Source of the DNA: Acinetobacter oleivorans DR1
GTDB lineage: Bacteria; Pseudomonadota; Gammaproteobacteria; Pseudomonadales; Moraxellaceae
Direction: 5' to 3'
DNA length: 64,000 nt
NCBI RefSeq assembly: GCF_000196795.1
Contig: NC_014259.1
Span: forward strand, 1,922,001-1,986,000
Shown here piece after piece: positions 34,507 through 44,261 of the stretch (positions are counted from its first letter, which is position 1; each line of letters opens with the position of its first letter). Below the pieces are notes generated by a model. That model had not been told where the DNA came from. It saw only the letters and a program-made list of their open reading frames with translations, and made no database searches. Both the position numbers and the translations under genes were made by a program.

Positions 34507-35850
34507 ATGTCTCAAAATTCTATAGACGTACAAAGTTTCATTGATGAAATACCGCTATCGTCTTTGCAAAAATTAATCATGTGGTTGTGTTTTTTGATTG
34601 TTGCGATTGATGGGTTTGATACCGCAGCAGTTGGATTTATTGCACCTGCTTTAAAGGCAGAATGGGGGTTGCAAGCAACCGATTTGGCGCCTTTATTTGG
34701 CGCTGGCTTATTTGGACTGATGGCTGGTGCACTCATTTTCGGACCTTTATCCGATAAATTAGGCCGTAAACCGATTTTGATTGGGTCGGTCATTATGTTT
34801 GGAATTGCCAGTGTTTTTGCCTCTTTTTCAGCAGATTTACAAACACTGATTATTTGGAGATTTCTCACTGGTTTGGGTCTAGGAGGGGCTTTACCCAATG
34901 CAATTACTTTAACCTCTGAATATGCGCCTACATCTCGTCGCTCTAATTTAGTGACCATGATGTTCTGTGGCTTTACTGTGGGTTCCGCTCTTGGTGGTAT
35001 TTTTTCGGCTCAGCTACTTCCTCATATTGGCTGGCACGGTATTTTGCTCATTGGGGGAGTATTACCTTTAGCGACTGTACCTTTCTTATATTTTTTATTA
35101 CCTGAATCTATTCGATTTTTAGTGCTTAAAAAGAAGGGTACCGAAAAAATTGAAAAGATTATTCACCGTATCGCACCGCATTTAAATAGCACTCCTACGT
35201 TGGTTCCAACAGTCAATGAAGTCGAAAAATCAAGTTTGAAGGATTTGTTTAATAAAGGCTTTGCTTTGGGCACTTTTTTGATTTGGTTTACCTTTTTTAT
35301 GAGCCTTCTCATTATTTATATGATTTCAAGTTGGATGCCTACTTTATTGACCAATGAGGGCTTTAATTTATCCAACGCGTCATGGCTGACTTCAATTTTC
35401 CAAATAGGTGGAACCATTGGTGCCATTGTCTTGGGCTTACTGATGGATAAGATGGATGCAACCAAAATTTTAAGTACGGCTTATGTTTTTGGTGGTTTTT
35501 TCCTGATTTGTTTAGGGTTTGGAATTGAACAGGCAAATACGGCTTTATTGATGTTTGCCATGTTTGGGGTAGGTGCAGGAATTAGTGGTTCGCAAGTGGG
35601 AGCAAACGCTTTTGCATCTAGTTTTTATCCAACACATTGCCGAGCAACAGGGGTTAGTTGGGCCAATGCAGTAGGGCGCTCAGGGTCGATTGTGGGATCA
35701 ATTATGGGTGGCTGGTTAATGTCATTAAATCTCTCCAGTTTTGAAATTTTAAGCATTTTAGCGATACCTGCATTTTGTGCCGCGGTTTCGTTGTTACTCA
35801 TTAAACGTTTAAAGAAAAATCGGTCTCAAGTTTTAGTCGCTTCGAATTGA
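34507..35850 (+). CDS. aromatic acid:H+ symporter (AAHS family MFS)
   Basis: 447 residues from the ATG at 34507, preceded by AAAGGAG; the frame is open upstream but without a ribosome site. Twelve membrane segments. The AAHS motifs are present: the helix 1 acid DGFDTAAVGFIAPAL, the loop GPLSDKLGRKPILI, and WRFLTGLGLGGALPNAITLTSEY. It probably imports 3-hydroxybenzoate or gentisate (MhbT or BenK/PcaK-like). Confidence 0.9.
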   Translation: MSQNSIDVQSFIDEIPLSSLQKLIMWLCFLIVAIDGFDTAAVGFIAPALKAEWGLQATDLAPLFGAGLFGLMAGALIFGPLSDKLGRKPILIGSVIMFGIASVFASFSADLQTLIIWRFLTGLGLGGALPNAITLTSEYAPTSRRSNLVTMMFCGFTVGSALGGIFSAQLLPHIGWHGILLIGGVLPLATVPFLYFLLPESIRFLVLKKKGTEKIEKIIHRIAPHLNSTPTLVPTVNEVEKSSLKDLFNKGFALGTFLIWFTFFMSLLIIYMISSWMPTLLTNEGFNLSNASWLTSIFQIGGTIGAIVLGLLMDKMDATKILSTAYVFGGFFLICLGFGIEQANTALLMFAMFGVGAGISGSQVGANAFASSFYPTHCRATGVSWANAVGRSGSIVGSIMGGWLMSLNLSSFEILSILAIPAFCAAVSLLLIKRLKKNRSQVLVASN

Positions 35851-35880
35851 GATAAGGCGATTCCACTGAACAAATATATG

Positions 35881-35903
35881 TCTGCGCCAAAGGATGGCGC
35901 AGA
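35881..35903. repeat. perfect intergenic inverted repeat
   Basis: TCTGCGCC-AAAGGAT-GGCGCAGA, an 8-bp GC-rich perfect stem between the transporter and the porin genes, with no T run. A role in mRNA processing or protection of the upstream transcript is possible. Confidence 0.6.
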
Positions 35904-35928
35904 CAATAATTAAAGGATGATTTGTTTC

Positions 35929-37185
35929 ATGAAATATTTAAAAACACCATATTTAAAGTTTTCTACTCTTTTATTTATCTGTAGTGGTCATTCAATGTTG
36001 TGGGCAGCAGATACTACTCAACAAAGCGAAGATGAATGGAAATTCACTTTAAAAAATGCCTATATCAACCGTAATTTTGATAATGATGCACTCAAAGATA
36101 CGGGTAGCTGGTCTCAGGCAGCATCGCTATTTTATAAATCGAAAATGCATGACACTACACTGCAAATTGCAGACAAACCCATTACGATTGGTACAGATGC
36201 TTCTGTCCAATACGCCGTTCGCTTGAGTTCAGATAAACATGTTGCGGACACGGTTTTGCCTTTTAATAAGGAAACACAATCTCAAGCATCTGACTTTTTA
36301 AAATACGGCGCCACTTTAAAACTGGGCTACGACAAAACCCTTTTAAGCGTCGGTGAACTCTGGTTAGATTTACCTGTAACGGCTGTCGATGCCAGCCGAC
36401 AATTACTTGCTTCTTATTGGGGAACCAATCTTAGGTCGCAACTTTCAGATCAGCTCTATGCCGAAATTGGCCGAGTTGAAAAAGTGTCACCACGCAATGA
36501 AGAAGACTTTAAAAAGTTTTCTTTCACATCAAATGGAGTTACTAAAGAATCTGATGGTTTGAACTACATTGACCTACGCTATCAATTCACGCCGTCTTTA
36601 AAGGGTGAATATTACTTCGGTAATTTAGAAGATCTCTACAACAAACACTATGTTGGTCTTGAGCATAATTGGAAACAACCTAACTTTGCGCTTACTTCTA
36701 AGTTTAAGTACTTCAATGTAAAAAATGACGGCAATACTTTTGATATCGATGCGCAAAACATTGGAGTACTAGAAACAGTTAAAGTAAAAAACCATACCTT
36801 TGGTTTGGGTTACCAACAAATTATCGGTGAATCGGCATACCCTTTACCAGATGGTTTCTTACCAGAAACCTATTTCATTAACTGGAACGCCACCGGATTC
36901 TTTAAAAAAGATGAAAAGTCTTATCATGTCATGTATGGCTATGACTTTAAAGATTATGTACCAGGCTTAAATGCAATGGTGAAATATGTTTACGGAAATG
37001 ATTTTAAAGCAGCCAATGGTGAGAAAAACCACGAAACCGAGTCCAATGTCATTCTGAACTATGCATTTCAGCAGCCTTTCTTAAAAGGCGTTGCCCTGCA
37101 ATATATTCGGATTGATTACAACGTAAAACACGGCAATGACTTTGGTGAAGACCGCTTGTTTGTAAACTATACCAAAAAGTTTTAA
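35929..37185 (+). CDS. OprD-family outer membrane porin
   Basis: 418 residues from the ATG at 35929; the ATG at 35917 lies within the AAAGGATGA ribosome site. A signal peptide ends at MLWA before ADTTQQ. The mature N-terminus WKFTLKNAYINRNF and the internal YYFGNLEDLYNKHYVGLEHNW fit OprD/Occ channels that admit carboxylates such as benzoate and vanillate. The protein ends in the strand RLFVNYTKKF. As the last gene of the gentisate cluster it likely serves aromatic acid entry. Confidence 0.88.
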   Translation: MKYLKTPYLKFSTLLFICSGHSMLWAADTTQQSEDEWKFTLKNAYINRNFDNDALKDTGSWSQAASLFYKSKMHDTTLQIADKPITIGTDASVQYAVRLSSDKHVADTVLPFNKETQSQASDFLKYGATLKLGYDKTLLSVGELWLDLPVTAVDASRQLLASYWGTNLRSQLSDQLYAEIGRVEKVSPRNEEDFKKFSFTSNGVTKESDGLNYIDLRYQFTPSLKGEYYFGNLEDLYNKHYVGLEHNWKQPNFALTSKFKYFNVKNDGNTFDIDAQNIGVLETVKVKNHTFGLGYQQIIGESAYPLPDGFLPETYFINWNATGFFKKDEKSYHVMYGYDFKDYVPGLNAMVKYVYGNDFKAANGEKNHETESNVILNYAFQQPFLKGVALQYIRIDYNVKHGNDFGEDRLFVNYTKKF

Positions 37186-37208
37186 AGACTTTTTAAAACT
37201 CATCATTT

Positions 37209-37240
37209 AAAAAGAGACCATTCAATGGTCTCTTTTTTTT
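37209..37240. terminator. bidirectional terminator
   Basis: AAAAAGAGACCATT / AATGGTCTCTTTTT with a T run, between the convergent porin and HlyD-family genes. The core sequence recurs near 14931, 24051 and 40756. Confidence 0.85.
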
Positions 37241-37261
37241 AATTACGTCACAACCTCAAAT

Positions 37262-38350
37262 TTACTTTTTATTGGTATCTACAGAAACTACAACAGATAG
37301 ACCTGGGCGCAACAACTTAATATCTTTTTGATTTTCAATAAGCTTGATTCGTAAAGGTAAACGCTGAACAATCTTGGTAAAGTTACCTGTCGCATTGGTC
37401 GCCGAGATCGGAGAGAAAAATGCGCCAGTAGATGGAGAGAAGCTGTCTACTACACCTTTTAATTCAACATTATAAGCATCGACATATACAGTGACAGGCT
37501 GACCAATTTTAATTTGTTTTAGCTCAATTTCACGGAAGTTTGCTTCTACATAGACTTGATCTAAAGGTACAACCACCATGAGTGGATTACCTGCACCTAC
37601 AAAGTTGCCCACATTTGCAGACTTTTGTCCAATCATGCCATCAATAGGCGCTCGAACTTCTGTATAGCTCAGATTCAGTTTTGCTTTATCAAGTGCGGCT
37701 TGGGCTTGTTTAAGAGCAGCTTGTTTGGCTTGAACCTGAATTTTATATTGGTTGAGTTGATACTGTGCATCGGTAACTTTTTCTTTACTGCTGTCTAAGT
37801 CAGCATATTGCTCAGTCAATGTAGTTTTTGACTGTTGTGTAATTAATCTAGACTCAGCACCAAGTGCCTGTAGTTGCTCATAACGCGCTGTATTATCTTT
37901 TGTGAGTTTAATCCCAGCTTCTACTTTTCTAAGCTGAGCCTCTGTTTCTCGAATAACAGTCGGTTGTCTTTCTACTGCTAGCTTTGCTTCATTTAAATCA
38001 GCTTCAGCTTTAGCATAATTAGATTCTGCTTCAGCTAAAGCAGCTTCATAATCTCTTGCATCAATCCGTGCCAAAAGCTGGCCTTTTTTTACGGTCTGAT
38101 GATCTTTAATATAAATTTCTTCGATATTTCCAGAGACTTTAGGGGCAATTGTTGAGTACTCTACATCTACACGTGCATCGTCTGTTTCAATAGTCGAAGA
38201 TGGTAAAAATATAAGTTTTAAAACCCATAAAATAGAGGCTAAAACAATAATGAACGCAATAACCATAACCCAATGCTTTTTGAGATATTGCACCTTTGTT
38301 AATTTGGCTGACTCGGTCGCAGAGTGATCTTGGGCTTCTAGAGTACTCAT
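37262..38350 (-). CDS. HlyD/EmrA-family periplasmic adaptor
   Basis: 362 residues. A single membrane anchor (VMVIAFIIVLASILWVLKLIF) follows a short cytoplasmic N-terminus. The biotinyl-lipoyl-like half motif IYIKDHQTVKKGQLLARID leads into a long alpha-helical coiled coil (about 95-215), the second lipoyl half (LSYTEVRAPIDGMIGQK), and a beta-barrel domain (VYVEANFREIELKQIKIGQPV). It should link the DHA2 pump to an outer membrane channel. Its start overlaps the stop of the pump gene by 4 bp. Confidence 0.9.
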   Translation of the reverse strand: MSTLEAQDHSATESAKLTKVQYLKKHWVMVIAFIIVLASILWVLKLIFLPSSTIETDDARVDVEYSTIAPKVSGNIEEIYIKDHQTVKKGQLLARIDARDYEAALAEAESNYAKAEADLNEAKLAVERQPTVIRETEAQLRKVEAGIKLTKDNTARYEQLQALGAESRLITQQSKTTLTEQYADLDSSKEKVTDAQYQLNQYKIQVQAKQAALKQAQAALDKAKLNLSYTEVRAPIDGMIGQKSANVGNFVGAGNPLMVVVPLDQVYVEANFREIELKQIKIGQPVTVYVDAYNVELKGVVDSFSPSTGAFFSPISATNATGNFTKIVQRLPLRIKLIENQKDIKLLRPGLSVVVSVDTNKK

Positions 38351-39924
38351 AAAGATTTTCCTGAGTTATGACTATTCATTAACTTAATGAGAGCAATACG
38401 TGGCGGATAAGTTCGAACTGGCAAAATCAACATCACGATGAACAAAATAGCGGTAAGGCCAGCTAAGATGAGATATTGATCGCTAATAACTAAAACAGAT
38501 TGTTGCGCTTGAATCGCAGAATTTAGGGCAGATAAACCACCTGAAACACGATCTGCACCATTTGCGGTGAGCACAGGTGGAGTAAGTGGATTAATGACAG
38601 GACCTTGAATATTTTGGAAAACATGTTGGGCGGTGTTTTCAATCAGCCGTGTTGAATGGTATTCACCGCGCACTCGATTGATCCAATCCAAAATACATAC
38701 ACCCAGTACACCGCTAATCGCACGCGGAGTATTAATCATTGGTGATGCATAAATTGCCATGGTTGGGTGAACGCTGTTTGTTCCCATCATTAAGAGCGAG
38801 AGCACGACACAGGTTTGTCCCAAACATGAGATTGCATGCCAAAAATAAAATTGATCTTGATTCCATGTGGTATCAAGTTGACTTGCACCTAGGCAACCCG
38901 CAATGACCAGAAGTAAACCAAACCCATGCACATATCGGCTATCCACCCAAGCTTGATTTAAAAGCTTCACAACAATAGGAATATAGATAAATTGCAATGC
39001 CGCAATTTGTAAGCCAATCCACATGGTCTGAGTGGGTTTATAGCCATGCACTGCACTTAAGTAATTGAGTGGTAATGTGCTGGTTGACATACCAATAATG
39101 ACAAAGCAAAAGAGTGCGAAAACAGCATAAGCAAAATTTCTGATTTCGAGCATTTGCGGTTTAATGAGTGGTGACGGATAACGCCATTCATGTATGAAAA
39201 ACCAAGGTAAAGTAATTGCACTAATTAAGGCTAATACACAAATTAATTGAGAATGGAACCAGTCTAAATGGTTGCCATGCAACAACATGGTGCTCAGGCT
39301 GGCTAAGCTAATAATCGCTAAAATGGCACCCATCCAATCGTAAGTTTTTATTCTTGAATAATTCAATGGATCTTGGGGAATACCAAAATACACTAGTGCA
39401 GCACTTAGCGCACAAAAAGGAATGGTTTGGAAAAATATCATTTTCCAGCCAATCACATCTAAATAAAAAGCAGAGAGTGCAGCACTTAGGTTAGGAAAGA
39501 ATGTTGCAGTTAATGCGTAGCAGGCGAGACCCCATAGCCGAATGTCAGGTCCTAAAAATCTAAGCGCACAGGCCATGAGCAAAGGAATGGTTAGACCATT
39601 GGCAAGACCTTGTAAGCCTCGCAATAAGTAAAAGATTTCGATATTTGGACTAAAAGGAATTAAAACGCTAGAAAAGAGGCAAAGTCCTATAGCAAAAAGC
39701 AGAACTCTGCGCATAGAAAAAATGACTGCCCAACTGGTAGACAGAATCATGCCAATAATCATGGCACTCGCGTAAATACTGTTGACCCAATAGCCAGAGT
39801 CAACACTAATTCCCATCGCGCCACGAATGTCGACTAAGGTAATGCTGGTGATTCGGTTGTTAAATTCAACAGTCATTGCAGCAAATATTGCACCTGCTAA
39901 ACCGATGAGTGGCTTTGTATTCAT
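38347..39924 (-). CDS. DHA2-family MFS multidrug transporter (EmrB-like)
   Basis: 525 residues with about 14 membrane segments, as in EmrB/FarB pumps. SGYWVNSIYASAMIIGMILS and LLRGLQGLANGLTIPLLMACALRF are the family-type helix 1-4 motifs. It is first in the two-gene operon with the adaptor and divergent from a TetR repressor. It probably exports toxic hydrophobic compounds; the actual substrate cannot be read from sequence. Confidence 0.88.
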   Translation of the reverse strand: MNTKPLIGLAGAIFAAMTVEFNNRITSITLVDIRGAMGISVDSGYWVNSIYASAMIIGMILSTSWAVIFSMRRVLLFAIGLCLFSSVLIPFSPNIEIFYLLRGLQGLANGLTIPLLMACALRFLGPDIRLWGLACYALTATFFPNLSAALSAFYLDVIGWKMIFFQTIPFCALSAALVYFGIPQDPLNYSRIKTYDWMGAILAIISLASLSTMLLHGNHLDWFHSQLICVLALISAITLPWFFIHEWRYPSPLIKPQMLEIRNFAYAVFALFCFVIIGMSTSTLPLNYLSAVHGYKPTQTMWIGLQIAALQFIYIPIVVKLLNQAWVDSRYVHGFGLLLVIAGCLGASQLDTTWNQDQFYFWHAISCLGQTCVVLSLLMMGTNSVHPTMAIYASPMINTPRAISGVLGVCILDWINRVRGEYHSTRLIENTAQHVFQNIQGPVINPLTPPVLTANGADRVSGGLSALNSAIQAQQSVLVISDQYLILAGLTAILFIVMLILPVRTYPPRIALIKLMNSHNSGKSL

Positions 39925-39981
39925 TTTTTACCTTAAATCTTAAACATCCATTCATTGCAAGGAGTAGATATTTACTGTACT

Positions 39982-39995
39982 GTACCGATCGGTAC
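39982..39995. promoter_or_regulatory. candidate TetR operator
   Basis: GTACCGATCGGTAC is a perfect 14-bp palindrome in the 166-bp gap between the efflux operon and its divergent TetR gene, flanked by partial GTAC repeats. Confidence 0.7.
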
Positions 39996-40090
39996 TCTAC
40001 TCTCTAATTAAATTTCCGTCAATTCTCGATTTTGAACTTTTCGATGAGTTACACTTAGAATGAAATCGCTAAAATTTTTATAAGGTCAAT

Positions 40091-40711
40091 ATGTCAGTTT
40101 CAACTAAAGCTAATGAAAAAGATCAAAAAATTCTGGATGCAGCAACCAAGTTTTTTTTGATTCACGGTTTTAGTGGAACAACGACAGACATGATTCAAAA
40201 GGAAGCGGGTGTTTCAAAAGCAACGATGTATGGGTGCTATAAAAATAAAGAAGCGATGTTCGCTGCGGTGATTGAACGTCAATGCAGGAACATGCAAGAG
40301 CAAATTATTTTAGTCGAGACAAAAGCTGAAAATTTACGCTCAGCTTTAACCGAGATTGGGAAAACTTACCTGTGTTTTATATTGTCGCATTCAGGATTGG
40401 CATTTTTTAGAGTTTGTATTGCAGAAGCAGTTAGATTTCCAGAGTTATCTGAAAAATTCTTTGAAGTAGGTCCACAAAAGCTTGCAAATATTATTGCGGG
40501 TTATCTTGAAAAATCTCAAAAAAATAATGAGATTGAGTTAAATTCTTCTGCTGATATAGCAGCAAATATCTTCTTGGCATTATTACGAAGTGATGCCCAT
40601 CTAAAGTGTCTGACACATCCTAATTATGCAATTTCTGATAGTGAAATTAGTACTTGGGTTGAATATGCTGTTGATCTATTTATGAAAAATATCAATTACA
40701 AGCCAAGTTAA
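40091..40711 (+). CDS. TetR-family repressor of the efflux operon
   Basis: 206 residues. Helix-turn-helix: DQKILDAATKFFLIHGFSGTTTDMIQKEAGVSKATMYGCYKNKEAMF. The C-terminal domain (FILSHSGLAFFRVCIAEAVRFPEL) belongs to the AcrR-C/TetR_C_7 type often found next to efflux genes. It is divergent from the DHA2-EmrA pair and a palindrome lies between them, so it likely represses the pump until a ligand binds. Confidence 0.88.
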   Translation: MSVSTKANEKDQKILDAATKFFLIHGFSGTTTDMIQKEAGVSKATMYGCYKNKEAMFAAVIERQCRNMQEQIILVETKAENLRSALTEIGKTYLCFILSHSGLAFFRVCIAEAVRFPELSEKFFEVGPQKLANIIAGYLEKSQKNNEIELNSSADIAANIFLALLRSDAHLKCLTHPNYAISDSEISTWVEYAVDLFMKNINYKPS

Positions 40712-40755
40712 TTTAGGAAATTTTATTCTATCTATAAGCTCTAGATGTAGAAGTT

Positions 40756-40785
40756 AAAAAGAGACCAGTTTGAGGTCTCTTTTTT
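40756..40785. terminator. bidirectional terminator
   Basis: AAAAAGAGACC / GGTCTCTTTTT with a 7-nt loop, between the convergent TetR and aldehyde dehydrogenase genes. Confidence 0.85.
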
Positions 40786-40792
40786 AAATTGA

Positions 40793-42370
40793 TTAGATAG
40801 CCTCTCTGGTCATCTCACCATTCACCAACCTTAAAATTTGCAATGGATTGCTGTCTTTTAAAGCTTCTGGCAATAAACTCTGCGGATAGTTTTGGTAACA
40901 CACAGGTCTTAAGTAACGGTCAATTGCCAAGGTTCCAACAGAAGTTCCTCGGGCATCTGAAGTGGCTGGATATGGTCCACCGTGTACCATGGCATCACAC
41001 ACTTCAACACCTGTTGGATAGCCATTTATGAGTAATCGTCCAGCTTTCTCTTCTAACACCGGAACCACATCTGCAAATTCAGTTAAGTCTGCTTCATCAG
41101 CAATTAAAGTCGCAGTCAGCTGACCATTCATGCTTTGTAATGCCCGAATGAGTTGGGCTTTATCTGCCACTTCAATGATGACTGTGGTTGGCCCAAAGAT
41201 TTCTTCTTGCAGAAGTTGGTCGCCTGCCAGTAACAACTCAACATCCGCTTTAAACAGTTGTGGCTGTGCCTGATTGCCTTGGTGGGTTTGACCTGCCAAA
41301 TGTTTAATGCCTTGATGCTGGGTTAAGTGCTCAAGACCAGCGGTATAGCTTTTTAATGTTCCGGCATTCAGCATAGTTTGTGGAGGTTTGCCATCCATAA
41401 TTTCGGTTAGGTTGCTAATAAGCTGAGTAAACTCGGCTGATTTAATTCCCAAGACTAAACCCGGATTGGTACAGAACTGACCACAGCCTAAAACGACTGA
41501 ATCTGCTAAGTCCTGTGCAATTTTTTTACCACGGTTTTTTAAGGCTTCTGGCAACATCAGCATTGGGTTAATACTGCTCATTTCAGCGAACACTGGAATC
41601 GGTTGGAGGCGGGCTGCTGCCATGTCACATAAAGCGCGACCACCACGCAGTGAACCTGTAAAACCAACTGCCTGAATAAAAGGATGCTTCACTAAAGGTT
41701 CACCCACGCCATTACCATAGATCATGTTAAATACGCCTTTAGGCATATTTGATTTTTCTACAGCACGTTCGATTGCCTGAGCTACGAAGTCCGCTGTCGC
41801 CATATGTCCGCTATGCGCTTTGACTACCACCGAACAACCAGTTGCCAGTGCCGAAGCCGTGTCACCACCCGCAGTTGAGAATGCTAAAGGAAAGTTACTT
41901 GCCCCAAAGACTGCCACAGGACCAACACCGATTTTAATCTGACGCAAGTCTGGGCGAGGTAAAGGCTGACGCTCAGGTAAAGCGGTATCAATACGGGCAC
42001 CTAAAAAATCACCACGGCGTAACACTTTGGCAAACAGGCGCATTTGTCCACTGGTACGGCCACGTTCACCTTGCAAACGTGCAAGCGGTAAAGCCGTTTC
42101 CTGTGAGACGATTTCTAGAAAATCTGTACCCAAAGCATCGAGCTCATCGGCAATATTTTCTAAAAAGGTAGCACGCTGTTCAGGTGAAGTATGGCGGTAA
42201 GTCTTAAAAGCTTGGCTTGCTGCATCACAAGCCTGATTGATTTCCTGTTCGGTTGCATGGTGAAACTCATAAGGCAAAGTTTCGCCAGTCGTTGCATTGA
42301 CACTTTTTAGTAAAGTGGAACTTTGTGCACTACGTAAACCGCCAATAAAGTTGTGTCCGATAATGGTCAT
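40793..42370 (-). CDS. alpha-ketoglutarate semialdehyde dehydrogenase
   Basis: 525 residues. Aldehyde dehydrogenase fold with GPVAVFGASNFPLAFS, VVKAHSGH and GFTGSLRGGRAL. The catalytic Cys is in CGQFCTNPG (about 300) and the general base Glu in FAEMSS (about 263). The sequence and context match 2,5-dioxopentanoate dehydrogenases of the Weimberg or hexarate routes, which make alpha-ketoglutarate. It is the last gene of the 45437-40793 operon, 16 bp after the dehydratase gene. Confidence 0.88.
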   Translation of the reverse strand: MTIIGHNFIGGLRSAQSSTLLKSVNATTGETLPYEFHHATEQEINQACDAASQAFKTYRHTSPEQRATFLENIADELDALGTDFLEIVSQETALPLARLQGERGRTSGQMRLFAKVLRRGDFLGARIDTALPERQPLPRPDLRQIKIGVGPVAVFGASNFPLAFSTAGGDTASALATGCSVVVKAHSGHMATADFVAQAIERAVEKSNMPKGVFNMIYGNGVGEPLVKHPFIQAVGFTGSLRGGRALCDMAAARLQPIPVFAEMSSINPMLMLPEALKNRGKKIAQDLADSVVLGCGQFCTNPGLVLGIKSAEFTQLISNLTEIMDGKPPQTMLNAGTLKSYTAGLEHLTQHQGIKHLAGQTHQGNQAQPQLFKADVELLLAGDQLLQEEIFGPTTVIIEVADKAQLIRALQSMNGQLTATLIADEADLTEFADVVPVLEEKAGRLLINGYPTGVEVCDAMVHGGPYPATSDARGTSVGTLAIDRYLRPVCYQNYPQSLLPEALKDSNPLQILRLVNGEMTREAI

Positions 42371-42386
42371 AACAAATATCCTGAAA

Positions 42387-44174
42387 TTAATGAGAGTGTC
42401 TTGGAAGGTTGTCTTGATTTACGACTCGCATATATAAAGTTGCAGGCTCTAAACAGCCACCCGTTGATAATTGGCCAACCATGTTGCGATACATTTCTTG
42501 CCAAGGCGTTTGAGATGTAGAGACAGTGGGTTTCCATTCCTGACGGCGTTTGTCTAACTCTTCGTCTGAAATGAGGACATTTACGGAACGTTTATTGAGA
42601 TCAATGCGCAAACGATCATTTGTTTTTAATAAAGCAATGCCACCACCTACCGCCGCTTCAGGTGACATATTTAAGATAGAAGGGCTAGCAGATGTTCCAC
42701 TTTGACGGCCGTCGCCTAGGCAAGGCAGAGAGTCAATTCCTTTTTTAATTAATTCTGCGGGAGGAGCCATATTTACAACTTCTGCGCTGCCCGGATAACC
42801 AACAGTGCCAGCGCCACGAATGACCAAAATACAATGTTCATCAATGTCTAAGGCAGGGTCATTAATTCGTGCGTGGTAATCCTCTGGTCCTTCAAAAACG
42901 ATCGCCCGAGCTTCAAAGCTATTTTCACCATTTGGGTCAGATAAATAGGTTTTCTTAAATGCTTCACCCACAACAGACATTTTCATAATGGCGCTATCAA
43001 AGAAATTGCCACTAAGCACAATAAAACCTGCACCATGTTTTAATGGTTGTTCATATGGAAAAATGACATCTGCATTGGAGGTTTTTGCATTTTTAGCAAT
43101 TTCTCCCATCGTTTTACCGCTGACTGATGCACAGTCTTCATGTAAAGCGCCGGCCTTTTGTAATTCATGCAAAACAGCAGGAACACCGCCAGCACGGTGA
43201 AAACCTTCACCCAAATATTTACCCGCAGGCATACAGTTCACAATGAGCGGAATGTTTTCTCCAACACGTTGCCAGTCTTCTAAACTCAGCTCAATCCCCA
43301 TATGACGAGCAATTGCAATTAAATGAGGAGGGCAGTTACTTGATGCACCTAATGCTGAGGCTACAGCAATGGCGTTTTCAAATGATTGTTTATTCATGAT
43401 TTTAGATGGTCGTAAATCTTCTAAAACCATTTCACATATTCTTTTGCCGGTCATATAGGCCATTTGCCCGCGTTCGCGATAAGGTGCTGGAATGCTTGCA
43501 CATGTCGGTAAAGACATACCTAAAGCTTCTGCTAATGCATTCATTGAAAGTGCAGTACCCATGGTGTTGCAATGTCCGACCGAAGGGGAAGCGGAAGTCG
43601 TCATTTCCATGAAGCCTTCATAGTCGATTTCACCTGTGGCAAGTAAATTTCTTGCATGCCAAAGTACTGTACCTGAGCCAATTAACTCACCTTTAAAATG
43701 ACCATCTAACATTGGCCCACCAGATAACACGATTGCCGGTATATCTGTTGTTGCGGCTGCCATTAAACAAGCAGGTGTCGTTTTATCACAGCCTGTTGTT
43801 AGTACCACACCATCAAGTGGATAGCCATGTAAGATTTCAACTAAACCTAAGTAAGCTAAATTTCTATCGAGTGCAGCAGTAGGTCGGCGAGACTGTTCAG
43901 CAATCGGGTGAACAGGAAACTCCATCGGGATACCGCCCGCATCACGAATGCCTGCTTTCACACGTTCAGCAAGCTCTTTGTGGTGACGGTTACACGGGGT
44001 CAAATCACTACCAGTTTGTGCGATACCAATAATAGGGCGGCCTGATTGTAGCTCGGCACGGGTCAGGCCATAATTCATGTAACGCTCAACATAGAGTGCT
44101 GTCATGTCAGCATGTGTAGGATCATCAAACCATTCTTGGCTGCGTAAAAAAATCCGTTTATCTTGATCATTCAT
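42387..44174 (-). CDS. IlvD/Edd-family sugar acid dehydratase
   Basis: 595 residues, the length of pentonate dehydratases. The Fe-S cluster and metal residues lie in TTGCDKTTPACLMAA, SVGHCNTMGTA and the initial IGIAQTGSDLTPCN. FIVLSGNFFDSAIMK and RGAGTVGYPGSAEVVNM are typical of L-arabonate/D-xylonate dehydratases rather than true IlvD. It removes water from an aldonate to give a 2-keto-3-deoxy acid. Which pentonate or hexonate is used cannot be decided from sequence. Confidence 0.87.
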   Translation of the reverse strand: MNDQDKRIFLRSQEWFDDPTHADMTALYVERYMNYGLTRAELQSGRPIIGIAQTGSDLTPCNRHHKELAERVKAGIRDAGGIPMEFPVHPIAEQSRRPTAALDRNLAYLGLVEILHGYPLDGVVLTTGCDKTTPACLMAAATTDIPAIVLSGGPMLDGHFKGELIGSGTVLWHARNLLATGEIDYEGFMEMTTSASPSVGHCNTMGTALSMNALAEALGMSLPTCASIPAPYRERGQMAYMTGKRICEMVLEDLRPSKIMNKQSFENAIAVASALGASSNCPPHLIAIARHMGIELSLEDWQRVGENIPLIVNCMPAGKYLGEGFHRAGGVPAVLHELQKAGALHEDCASVSGKTMGEIAKNAKTSNADVIFPYEQPLKHGAGFIVLSGNFFDSAIMKMSVVGEAFKKTYLSDPNGENSFEARAIVFEGPEDYHARINDPALDIDEHCILVIRGAGTVGYPGSAEVVNMAPPAELIKKGIDSLPCLGDGRQSGTSASPSILNMSPEAAVGGGIALLKTNDRLRIDLNKRSVNVLISDEELDKRRQEWKPTVSTSQTPWQEMYRNMVGQLSTGGCLEPATLYMRVVNQDNLPRHSH

Positions 44175-44261
44175 TTTTAGATCCTTCTACTGATCTCGCT
44201 CAGCAATTTAATTTTTCAAGTGATGAATATTACGATTGAACTGGTCGATAATACGTGAAAT

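Noticed and set aside
34512..34958. 148-codon minus-strand open frame opposite the AAHS transporter
   Set aside because: Shadow of a strongly supported membrane transporter gene; no plausible start signal or protein motif.
14931..40785. Repeated AAAAAGAGACC-type hairpins (14931, 24051, 37209, 40756) as a mobile element
   Set aside because: They share only the short stem, differ in loop and flanks, and each sits at a gene end with a T run, so they are ordinary terminators of similar sequence.
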